Positions 55,195-64,000 of a stretch of DNA of 64,000 nt are shown here, piece by piece. The stretch comes from Astropecten irregularis (lineage: Eukaryota > Echinodermata > Asteroidea > Paxillosida > Astropectinidae), in NCBI GenBank assembly GCA_963971285.1, contig OZ020244.1:20956001-21020000 (forward strand), written 5' to 3'. The position numbers were made by a program, and so were the translations under genes. Numbering within the stretch: the first letter of the stretch is position 1; the number at the start of each line of letters is the position of its first letter. Under the pieces are notes generated by a model, which did not search any database, was not told the origin of the DNA, and saw only the letters and a program-made list of their open reading frames with translations.

Positions 55195-58100
55195 ATGGCT
55201 GGATCAAGGATGAATAAGAGACTGTTCCTCATCTTAACGTTGTTTATCATCTTCTGCTGCTGTGGCTGGGTGCGGCTGCTCTTCATTATGAAGTCGTACG
55301 ACCTGGAGCCGAGGCACGTACCCGTCACTCAACTGGCATCCTTCTCAACCAGAGTTGAACATAATCATGTGAGTATTCAGACTTGTATGACTGACTCTTG
55401 TCGTTTCAATGATCATAACCCTTGGTCTGACATGGGGACGGGGTCCTAAAGGTCAGACCAAGGGTTACGATCATCGCAACTAGTATGACTCGTGACTCAG
55501 ACTCGAGACCGACTCAAGTCGACCTGGATGTCAGACTTGCGACTCAGAGTGACTCCAAGTCCCTCCGACTCAAGAGATGTTACTCGGACTGGAACTCGAT
55601 ATTAAATTGTGACTCAAATACAAGTCTGTTACTATTATTCAATGCTCATACCGTACTCATAGCTGCATTTGGATTAGATCCAGTAAATGAAGCCCTATAT
55701 TACTCCTTATTAATGATTTTGACAGAAGGAATAATATCTAAAACTTTCGCGGCTCAAGTTGCTGGATCCAATCATCTAATGCTGGGTGATGTGAGGTTAA
55801 GGATGCCAATTGTGTCCAACGTGTGGCACTAGGAGGAGCTTCAACCTCACAGAGGAAACAGTGATGCCCCCGGTCAATGCAGTAGTGTACACAGGGTTTG
55901 GACGTCTTGAATGAGAGTAACACAAAACACAAGTAACACAAATTGCCTTTGTACCAAAGGAACAACTATTAAAAATTGCCTTGCCCTGTAATATCCTTTT
56001 TCCTGACCTTTAAAATTTTGTTAAATAACATGAAAGGATTACAAATAATTGTCTTTCTCTCTGCTTGCAGGATTGGTACCAGTCGATGTGTTTCAGTGGC
56101 ATTGAGAATGAGTTGTCCATTTCAACTTTAGATGACTTCATCGAGAAATGGCAGGGGTCTAATACACATGCAGACTGCAGGTATTATGCATGAAGACAGG
56201 ATGCGACAGTTTTTGTGTTGTTGATATTGTTGTTGTTTTGCATGTTTGGAGTTAACAGGGCTTGACATTTCAATTCTAGCAGAATCTTTCTCAAAAGCTA
56301 AAAAGCCTTAAATAGTCTTTGAGAAAGATCCTTCCTTATGATCAAACATCAGGCCCTATACTCCAAGCATTCTATATTTCAGTTCAATATTTCGGATGAT
56401 GGGCTGTTTGCTGCACTTGTATTGAGATTTTTGACATCAGCTGTCCCTATATTAGCATGACTGGAGCAATTTATCCATTCTCAAATGCAGAATGCCATGG
56501 TGATCAGGTTGATGGGAGATAATGTTTATCATGTGGTTACAAGGGTGCAATAGCTTTGCAGAGAGAATATTAAAAGATGATCTCGTTTCCTCATCTGAGG
56601 ATGCCAAACCACTCTTTGTGGCTGTACTTCAATATCCACTCAGGGACCATTGAACAACCAAAGGCAGTCGAGTTGCGATGTAGCGTCCAATCCCTAAATC
56701 TTTTGGGAAAAAATTGTGAAGAGAATCTCACTTGATCCATCATCTTCCCAAATCTTGTCGTCTTGGGATTCTTGCTGTGAGCATTTCTGATTTCAACTCC
56801 CTTTACCTACAGCAACATGTACAGCACCTTCTCCAGCATCTACAGTGTGAATCGCCGGTCGGGTCAGCTCATCATTCCCGAGACGTTCCAGACCAAACTC
56901 CTCAAGTGGCTTGGAAATGACGAGGAACTTCTTAAGGAGGCCAAACTCCAGGTACTGGGGCCAATTTCATGGAGCTGCTCAGCACACACACAAAATGCTT
57001 AGCACAAAAATGTCTTGCCCAATAAAAATTCCATTTCATAGTCATGGTCCGAGAACAACAGCCACTAAGAACAATCAAAAGTGACAATACACATGGAATT
57101 TGGTTGTTAATCCTGTTTTTATTAAGACAGAAATTTCATGGTCAACAAATGTTTGTGCTAAGCAGGGCTGTGAAATTGGCCCCTGATCATATGCTGTCTT
57201 GGCTCATGACTGTGGTATTTTCCGTGTTTATTCCAATCTAAACCCCACAGCAAATTTCAACAGAGGGCGCTGTATTGCCATCATGAGTAGAAAATCTTTG
57301 GGTATATGACTTCCAGCTGAAAGTGTACTGTATTTGAACATCAGCAGAGTGTCACTGCAAAGGAAAGTAAAAAAACAGAATCCCCAAAACAAGAATTACC
57401 TATTTTACAGAACTTTCAAATCTGTATAGTAGGTGCACTATACTTTTTTCGTGATCTCGTACTACAGTTTTATTTTTTATTAAGGTTTCCTTCTTTGATG
57501 TGTATCAGCACCAGCTACTGTTTGAGTGACGGTGAGAACATCAATCAAACCCATAACCTCCTGGCCCTACGTACTAGTAGAGATGTCTATAAATCTCTAG
57601 CAACGATTAGTGAGATCGGAATTCGTTCAAATCCAGTATTGCAGCAGGTGCTTCAATCAACCAGCATCAGGCTTTATGCTTTCAGTGCGTATCACTGGCA
57701 TCCTGGGACAAACGGGCAATGAGATGAAACCCTTGGTTTGTCCTCCCCTCTCTTCCTAATGTAGTTCATCACATCGATATACAACAAGTACACCCACGAG
57801 CACACCCTTCTGAATCCGCTACGAGCCAAGAGACCTGGGGTCAGTAACGCGGAGGACATCAACGAGTTCATGGAGGAGCTGATCAAGAAGTCTGAGAAGA
57901 ACTGCGACTTCTGCGACTACAAATAGTGAGTCAGGATCTTGCTGGGTTTCCACACTTCCATGAAAACAGGACCCAAAGAAAACATAATAAAAAAGCTAGT
58001 GAGAAGCCATACTAGTGACAACCTGGAAGCTACACACACATGCCTCTGTATCCCAAGGATAAAGTAGGCTAGCCACATATGCAAAGCTGAAAACTTAAGA

Positions 58101-61100
58101 ATAGACATCATTCAAAGAGGATACATTTTTTTAATTTCAAACCACGGCCACAAGGGATATTGACTGGATTTTAGTGTAAACCAGAGATGCAACTTTTAAG
58201 ATTTTAATCCAAAATCAGATTTTTGCGTGGCCCTGCTTTTGTCTTCACGCAGCACACATATAACTATCTATAACATAGACTATCTATAACAAAGATAGTC
58301 ATTTCCAGATTTTTTTTTACATAGGCCAGTTGCATCTGTGATGAACCGAAGTCAAAATTGGCTGAAGCAGGATTCGAACCTGCAGATGACAACATCCGTG
58401 CTCTGCCAACTGAGCTATTACTCGGTCCTAAATTGGCAGTGAGCCAAAGAGCCAATCACATCTGGTGCTAGTCAGATGGTGCTGGTCGTTATGGAAGTCA
58501 TTGCGTGGAGCTGAAAGTGAAAGTCCATTTTGTGGTATTAAAGGATTTGGACAGATCAGGACAGTAAGGCCCAGGCATTGTCTATCTTAATGGAGTCTTG
58601 CCAGCCCAATGTATTATTAAGTCCAAAGAACTTTGGATTGGATTGTGGTAGATTCATAGATTCATGAAGGTTGCTTGTTAGTTATAAAACAAAATGTTCA
58701 GCTTTTTAGGGATTGAAATTTGACTCCTTTCGGGTTTTTTTTCCCCAGCAAAACAGCAGAGGATACGTTTGGGAGGATCGAATCGGAGCACAGTGCCACT
58801 GCGGCCAACGCCTTCAAGATGGATGGCTTCCATTCCCTGCTCATCTTGAAGAAACACGATCCCAGAATGATCACAGAGGAGCAGTTTCTGGATGCGATGA
58901 ACGTGGCCATGAAATGGTGAGAGGACGGGAACTAAGCAATGTCTTCATCAGGTTTTTCCTGCATTGTGTTTCCCCTAAGAGAGTGCATCTTTTATGGTCT
59001 TAATAACTGGAATATTATGGATAATTACAATCGTGCAAGATGTCATCGTTTCTGCGTTGCCACCAACCTCCACAGACATATCAGGGTCTGGATTATTTTG
59101 TCATGAAAATTCAAATTTACAAGCAAGCTATGGCTTGCTATTAGGTTCAGGGGTCGATTTCACGAAGCCCTACAATCGATCGTAACTCGAGTTTCGAAGG
59201 ATAACCCTTACGTAGGGCTGCAATGCATCATAAGTCCTATGATTGATCGTAAGTTACGATGAGTTTGGTGAAATCATCAACCCCAGGTTCATGCTGCTGC
59301 AAGCTCCATCTGACTTCACAAAATAAACGTTCAATCTTGTAGATCCTTCAAATAATTTTGGAAGGTTGAAGGTGTGATGTATTAATAACTCAAGAGGCAG
59401 TAATGAAAGAACTGGAGACCTTTTATTCCCATGTACATGAACAAATTAAAGTTTCATTTCCGGACTAGCCTTACTTTGTCCCCTCTTTTCCACCAGGTAC
59501 ATGAAGGTGTACGATACAGACAAACAGTATCGCTATCCACATATGATATGGGATAATCTACCTAAGTCCAGCGCCAGCCAGGTCCATCCCCATGCACATG
59601 TATTACTTAGCCCAGTCAGGCACTACGGTGAGTCTAAAATGCAAGGTGCCAATAGGGCCACAATGATCATCATCAGGTCTCAAAATTACCCAGTGGAACA
59701 TTAGAACTGAGGGGCTTGAGCCCCCCAAAAATGTTTGTCTAGCTCCCCCCCCCCCCAAAAAAAAAGAAGAAAAAAAAGAAAATGCAATAGCGCTCCGCAC
59801 TAATGATGTCACAAAATCCCCGGATGTCAGACAAACATTGTCTCACACACGTAGGTACATGGACGCGCACACCCACACACGTTTGCATGGTTGCTATATT
59901 TGTCTGAGATCTGGTGCTATTTTTAGTGCGGAGCGCTATTGAAAAAAAAAACTCTGGAAAATACTGGATCTTTTCAGTTATTCAGCGCCAATTACATAAA
60001 AAATGTGTTGTGTAGGCTATATGTGCATGTTTTTCTACTCCTAAAAAGATATAGCAGAAGCGAGTTTTAGAAAAGGGTCTTGCCCAAAAATATTGGGTCT
60101 TCTAGACCCCCCCCCCAAAAAAAAAATAAAAATAATAATGGCTCTTCTAGCCCCCCCCCAAATATTGGCTTATACATGTATATTATAGGGCTAGATAGTT
60201 CAGTTAGTAGAGCACCAGTATGGTATTCAGTGGGTCATAGGTTCGAATCCAACTCCTGTCAATTTTTCTTTGTTCACCCTTTTCAATGACTTAAAACCTT
60301 ATTTTCTTTTTGCTTTTATCTCATTTCACCAGGCGGGATAGAACATTTTAGGGTGGCTTCAATAAAGTACGGTCGAGAAAACCAAGGCAGAAATTATTTT
60401 GCAGATCTCCTTAAAGTAAGTGTCAATAAATGATGCAGTGCCATTGTGATTGATGGACTTCATTGCGTCAAAATCTCCAGAATTGATTCAGATTTTAAAT
60501 AACAGTTTCCAAGGAACAATTGATTGCCATGTATGGTTGGAAAGCTCTCCTCCAGTTTATCTCAGCGGTGAAAATATCTCTAGTTTGGATTAGGTGTTCA
60601 CAGAACCTCAACCTTGTTGAAGATTTATTGGGTGACCTGGTGGAATCCACCCACTTTATGCAGATCCTCTTGTCAAATAATGCTTCCCGATGTATGTTTG
60701 GTTTCTGTCGACACCAGCCTTCATTCCAATCTCATTTGTGTCTCATTTTGATTTACCAGGTCCACAATGCCCTGGGTTTGACGGTACACAAAGGCAATGC
60801 CTCAGTCTTGGCCTACCTCACACCGAAGAGAGACAACGACGTCATGATTCTGAGCAAGACGCCATGCCAAGATTTCTTCAGGTGATTCGAAATGAAAGAG
60901 TGACATTCTGCCAGTTGGTGATTTTTTTTTTAAAGAAGACTCCAGGATTTCACAGGATTTTCTGCAGCCTCGATTTAACACCGTCCGTTATTGGGCCCTT
61001 TTTTAAACCTCAGCTATGGCTCAGACTGCGGCTCTGTCTCCATTTCATGAATCCATTAAAAAATAACAGGTATCAAAATAGAGGTTTTTGGCTGTGGTTC

Positions 61101-62649
61101 GGCAGTAGATTTTCTGGTTTGAAAAGGAAAACAGAGCTTCAGCTTCAATGAAAAACCACAAGCTATATTTTCAGCATATGGATGACAGAGCTGAATCCGG
61201 AGCCAAAGCCAAGGTTTGGAAAAGGCCCTTAGTGACTTTTGGTTTTCTTTGCAGATTGGTGTACTATTGTTTGAGGGCTTTTATCGATCTGAAGTTATAT
61301 GCATGGAGCATGGCCATGTTTTTACCCAAATTGGTGAGTGATTCCTTCTTTATACTCTAGGTCAATTCCTTGATATTGGAATTTTGTCCTTATTTTGTAA
61401 ACCATAAGAAGTCCCTACAGTCAATTGTTCTGTCACGTATTCTTTGCACACAATTAGCCTCTCGAAAATTAAAATGAATAGTGACAAGTTCACAGGTTTC
61501 ATTCACTTCCCATTTGCATTCTAAACTTAAATTTCTCTCTTTTGGTATTTGGTTATCCATGCCAACCACAAGCAGTTTGTATGAAATAAAAGAATGGTCT
61601 ATTAAGTCAGTGGACCAAACGTGTGCCTGAGTTTATAACTCGCGTAAAAAGTATTTCCCTTCACATTTTGCATACAATATAGAAGACCAAAGTGATTTCA
61701 GGGTTAATTTATTCAAGTCTTCCATATTTCACCCTTCATAAAGGAACCGTGGAGCACTCCAGACTACGATGACATCCCAGCCATTGCAAGAATTGTCACA
61801 CGAGGGCCTGCTTCAAGCTCCAGAGCAGACGTGGGAGCTATGGAACTTTTTTCAGTGAGTTCCATAAGAAGTATTCCATAGAAATTGTGAGGGAGAAACT
61901 GATTCATGTGTATGAATTAAGGAGTACCACAATGTAGTTGCAAAATTTCAAAAAAAGATAAGTTTTTAAAGTGGAGAAAGGTTAAAGCATCTTTTCAATA
62001 ATTTTTATTTCACCCGATGCATTCTTTATCCCTTGTACAGATAAACAACGTGAATATTGACCCATTTTTGGTCGTCCAGAGACTAAAGAAGACTGTGGAT
62101 TCACTTGGCCAACCACACAATCCTTTAGAAGATGCCAAGGCCCAGAAACAAGAAATCCAGCAGCAGATTCTAGAACTGCAGCAGAAACAGCTGGAAATCG
62201 ACAAGCAGGTGATGCAGCAACAGCAGCAGCTGGTTCCAGGACAGCAGCAGAAGCAACCACTTCCACTGCAACAGCAGCAGCAGCAGCAGCAGCCACTTCC
62301 ACTGCAACAGCAACAGCAGCCACTTCTGCTGCAAGTGCAACAGCAGCAGCCACTTCCGCTGCAGCAGCAACAGCAGCAGCCTCTTCTGCTGCAGCAGCAG
62401 CAACAACTGCAGAACGAGTTGCAGGCGGGACCACAGCAAGCTTTAGAAGGGCAGCAGCAATTCCCTCAACAGCAGCAGCCACTTCCACTGCAACAGCAGC
62501 AGCAGCAGGAGCAGTTTCTGGGAGTGCAACAGCAACAGCAACTGCCTCCAAAAGACATCGGCGAGTTGGAGCTTGCAAAGGAAGTGGCGGAAGACAGCAA
62601 GCAAGCAAACATACCTCAACAGGCAAACAAAGCTTTCATTGGAAGTTAA
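55195..62649 (+). CDS. Membrane-anchored HIT/GalT-like protein with Gln-rich C-terminal tail, 11 exons, 628 residues
   Basis: Exons: 55195-55368, 56071-56180, 56813-56951, 57765-57925, 58749-58916, 59497-59627, 60333-60415, 60760-60881, 61255-61333, 61744-61854, 62041-62649. All are GT-AG and in phase, giving 1,887 nt. The N-terminus (residues about 9-31: LFLILTLFIIFCCCGW) is an uncleaved signal anchor, suggesting a type II membrane protein with the enzyme domain in the lumen or outside (inference). C188-x2-C191 and H281-P-H-A-H285 match the zinc-type CxxC and the histidine triad of the HIT superfamily. SASQ before HPH recalls Ap4A-phosphorylase/GalT enzymes, but these end in Gln where this has His. 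Members hydrolyse or transfer nucleoside phosphates; the substrate here is unknown. Residues about 463-606 are Gln/Leu/Pro repeats. The start codon lies directly before the anchor. An alternative frame for exon 9 was rejected because it breaks the phase. Confidence 0.87.
55411..55474. repeat. Short foldback in intron 1 of the HIT-like gene
   Basis: GATCATAACCCTTGGTCTGA is mirrored by GTCAGACCAAGGGTTACGATC around a G-rich loop. A GACTC-rich stretch (55484-55600) follows. Confidence 0.75.
56955..57184. repeat. Palindromic MITE GGGGCCAATTTCATGG (HIT-like gene intron 3)
   Basis: CTGGGGCCAATTTCATGGAG is mirrored by GAAATTGGCCCCTG. Inner blocks GCTTAGCACAAAAATG and TTTGTGCTAAGCAGG pair. The element begins 3 bp after the GT of the exon 3 donor (56952-56953). 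Confidence 0.82.
58330..58430 (-). repeat. tRNA-like SINE head (HIT-like gene intron 4)
   Basis: The minus strand reads GGACCGAGTAATAGCTCAGT + TGGCAGAGCA ... GCAGGTTCGAATCCTGCTTC: A and B boxes are both present, but acceptor stem halves do not pair. It is a SINE or tRNA pseudogene distinct from the GGGCTGGATAGCTC group. Confidence 0.6.
59148..59285. repeat. Palindromic MITE, CAGGGGTCGATTTCAC family (HIT-like gene intron 5)
   Basis: CAGGGGTCGATTTCACGAAG + CCCTACAATCGATCGTAACT opens it and GAGTTTGGTGAAATCATCAA closes it. It is an inverse-oriented close relative of 12286 and 62822. Confidence 0.83.
59497..59627 (+). other. Exon 6 of the HIT-like gene carrying the histidine triad
   Basis: This exon encodes WYMKVYDTDKQYRYPHMIWD followed by LPKSSASQVHPHAHVLLSPV. 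The H-x-H-x-H pattern followed by hydrophobics is the HIT motif; the central His (H283) would be the nucleophile by family analogy. The exon starts after caccag and ends at a GTGAGT donor. Confidence 0.85.
59705..60172. repeat. C-run element, copy 2, carrying a nested foldback
   Basis: GGGGCTTGAGCCCCCCAAAA on the left, and the core GCGCCAATTACATAAAAAAT with AGAAGCGAGT and CTCTTCTAGCCCCCCCCC on the right, match 39011-39298. The foldback at 59786-59940 interrupts it. Confidence 0.65.
59786..59940. repeat. Nested foldback AATAGCGCTCCGCACTA
   Basis: AATAGCGCTCCGCACTAA is mirrored by TTAGTGCGGAGCGCTATT. TCAGACAAAC.. and ..TTTGTCTGA form an inner pair. It sits within the C-run element. Confidence 0.8.
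60187..60300 (+). repeat. tRNA-derived SINE, plus-strand copy (HIT-like gene intron 6)
   Basis: GGGCTAGATAGTTCAGTTAG, then AGGTTCGAATCCAACTCC, then TTTTTCTTTGTTCACCCTTT and TCAATGACTTAAAA. It ends 33 bp before the acceptor of exon 7. Confidence 0.8.
60993..61231. repeat. MITE with GGGCCYTTTTYMAAACC ends, copy 2 (HIT-like gene intron 8)
   Basis: GGGCCCTTTTTTAAACCT is mirrored by AAGGTTTGGAAAAGGCCC. Inner GGCTCAGACTGCGGCTCTGT pairs roughly with ACAGAGCTGAATCCGGAGCC. It ends 23 bp before the exon 9 acceptor. Confidence 0.65.
61553..61602 (+). repeat. Fragment of the TAGACCTTT-ended element
   Basis: ATCCATGCCAACCACAAG and AAATAAAAGAATGGTCTATT match the right end of 19651-19970. The left part is missing. 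Confidence 0.6.
62041..62649 (+). other. Last coding exon of the HIT-like gene with polyQ/QPLPLQ repeats
   Basis: Residues 427-628. After a helical start (DPFLVVQRLKKTVDSLGQ) the exon turns into Gln-rich sequence built on CAG/CAA codons, with recurring QPLPLQ and QPLLLQ units from about 62150 to 62540. It ends in a mixed charged tail and TAA. CAG and CAA are interspersed and interrupted by Pro/Leu, so this is a coding-conserved or old repeat rather than a pure CAG microsatellite. The antisense strand is open only because of this composition. Confidence 0.85.
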
Positions 62650-62821
62650 ACATTGATCCCCTGAAATCTTCCCATGGCATCCCCTTGCCCTCCCGCCTCC
62701 TACAAATTGTCAGGGTTTCCATCGGATGCAAATGGTTTTAACCCCTTCTCTTGCCAGATAGTTATCTGCTTTATGACTCCAAAGAGAACAAGATCAACGA
62801 GTAATGTATTAAGTAATTGAT

Positions 62822-62974
62822 CAGGGGTCAATTTCACAAAGCCCTACAATCGATCGTAACTTGAGTTACGAAGTATAACCCATCATAGATGGCCTATCCT
62901 ATGTGGGGCAGCAATGCATCAAAGATCCTACAATTGATAGTAAGTTAAGATAAGTTTGGTGAAATTGACCCCTG
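62822..62974. repeat. Palindromic MITE, CAGGGGTCAATTTCAC family (3' of the HIT-like gene)
   Basis: CAGGGGTCAATTTCACAAAG is mirrored by TTTGGTGAAATTGACCCCTG. CCCTACAATCGATCGTAACT is shared exactly with 59148. Confidence 0.85.
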
Positions 62975-63126
62975 CTGCTGTCAGATCCTGAATCTGCAAC
63001 AACTGAACTTGTCTTGTACCAGTTACGTCAGAACGACTTCAGAGAGGACCATAAAATCAGGTCAACGTCACAGTGCTGGATCTGCATCTGCTGTGTACTC
63101 AAGAATCTTTGAGAGCAGCACTCTTA

Positions 63127-63246
63127 GGGCCTGTTTGTTTAACGCAAAGGATCCGATATTTAGGGATCCACCTCCTATGCAGGGTACGCTAAAATGGGAT
63201 CCGGATCAGCAAATTTCGTGATCCTGTGCATTAATCAAACAGGCCC
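63127..63246. repeat. 120-bp MITE GGGCCTGTTTG
   Basis: GGGCCTGTTTGTTTAACGCA + AAGGATC is mirrored by GATCCTGTGCATTAATCAAA + CAGGCCC. The centre is rich in GGATCC and GGATCCGGATC. Confidence 0.8.
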
Positions 63247-64000
63247 CATGTTTGCAGGGAATACAGATTCAGGCTGCTGTTGGTTAACCATTGGTGGTTG
63301 TCAAGAAAGTTGGACCAAATACATCAAATAAAGGTTACAATAGTAAGTTGACATATAATGGCTACAGGTGTATATATTTTGGGGGTTTGATGGTAGTAGT
63401 TTTTTATTGATGTGGTGGTTAAAAAAACAAAGAAAAGGGTACTAGTTAAGTTTAATAGCATTTTTTTTTACTAGAGGTGTAATTTTCTTATTGATATATT
63501 TCCTTTTTTTAATATTAACCTGGAACAAATTTCCAGAACTTTACACTGCTGCCCAGCAGTCTAATTTTGCCAGGATTGATTTTTTTTTTAAACCTTGACT
63601 AAAGTTTGTCAAAAAGGGGGAATCTCAGAAAAGTACTAAATTTATTGCTCTCCTATTAAGGATTATGATTTAGCGTGAGTGAATTACCAAACCGTGGGTT
63701 GTTATCAAGGACTGGAAATTGCTGGAACCATGGACTAGCTTTCCATTGTACTTAAAAAGTGATAAATATTGGAAGCAGCCTACCAGGCCGACCGAGGTCC
63801 AGAATCGGGAATTACAGGATTCTTACGACAGAAAGATGTTTTTGTTGGGAACACCCCCACCATCTCTCCCTCCCTGTACGAGCCTACAAGAGACATCTTT
63901 TGGAGAGTCCATCTTGGAGAATGTAGACGTTTCGTGTTGTACTCATCAATATTTGCTTAAATAGACATGTTGACTTGTCCAAACATGGCCAAGTGCACAT
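63247..64000. other. 3' flank of the HIT-like gene; nothing further recognised
   Basis: After the candidate poly(A) signal the sequence is T-rich with no exon that I can support. A short open stretch near 63720-63960 has no family likeness. Confidence 0.4.
63327..63332 (+). terminator. Candidate polyadenylation signal of the HIT-like gene
   Basis: AATAAA lies about 680 nt after the TAA at 62649. No earlier canonical hexamer was seen. Two MITEs (62822-62974 and 63127-63246) would fall within this 3' UTR. Confidence 0.5.

Noticed and set aside
58264-58455. Minus-strand open frame containing SSVGRA...SSAGSNPA
   Set aside because: This peptide signature is the translation of a tRNA-like SINE head, not a protein gene.
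61255-61333. Alternative reading of exon 9 of the HIT-like gene (IGVLLFEGFYRSEV)
   Set aside because: It looks protein-like but breaks the phase from exon 8 to exon 10; the chosen frame (LVYYCLRAFIDLKLYAWSMA) keeps all junctions in phase.
61982-62626. 214-codon Ala/Val-rich open frame antisense to the polyQ exon
   Set aside because: It is an effect of CAG/CAA repeats read backwards. The plus-strand exon has splice sites and continues a real gene.

Overview
This is a eukaryotic (metazoan) genomic window with long introns, GT-AG splice sites, roughly 60% A+T and very many short interspersed repeats. The frequent short words TAGGCCTA and TACATGTA, the tRNA-headed SINEs, the many foldback MITEs and a multi-Tudor gene suggest a marine invertebrate deuterostome, perhaps an echinoderm. 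The taxonomic call is an inference from style, not from a marker gene. I see no bacterial-type operons, rRNA genes, CRISPR arrays or viral genes.

Three protein-coding genes can be supported. (1) 12514-12924 (+) is the last coding exon of a single-pass membrane protein: extracellular stub, transmembrane helix, RKRSR stop-transfer and about 80-residue cytoplasmic tail. I could not find its upstream exons. (2) 34625-53220 (-) is a complete Tudor-domain gene. I joined 16 coding exons with fully consistent splice phases into a 1,683-residue protein with three extended-Tudor modules, a long Ser-rich disordered middle and one CCCH zinc finger. It is presumably a germ-granule/piRNA-pathway scaffold. 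(3) 55195-62649 (+) is a complete 11-exon gene for a 628-residue protein with an N-terminal membrane anchor, a CxxC motif, an HPHAH histidine triad of the HIT/GalT superfamily and a long Gln-rich C-terminal tail. Genes 2 and 3 are arranged head to head about 2 kb apart.

Layout: 1-12.5 kb is noncoding and holds a 0.99-kb terminal-inverted-repeat element (3561-4548), palindromic elements and SINEs. 12.5-15.5 kb is the membrane-protein exon and its 3' region. 15.5-34.6 kb is gene-poor, with a 124-bp near-perfect palindrome, a Mutator-like 1.1-kb element with 9-bp target duplications and a nested hAT-like MITE, a 0.37-kb tandem duplication, and a 1,035-bp minisatellite of 23-bp units. 34.6-53.2 kb is the Tudor gene, its introns loaded with MITEs. 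53.2-55.2 kb is the divergent intergenic region with two large foldbacks. 55.2-62.6 kb is the HIT-like gene. 62.6-64 kb is its 3' region with two more MITEs.

The main biological leads are the membrane-anchored HIT/GalT-like polyQ protein, the unusual Tudor + CCCH architecture, and a dense set of repeated foldback families, one copy of which abuts a splice donor. All gene models were joined by hand from the sequence; no homology search or transcript evidence was available.
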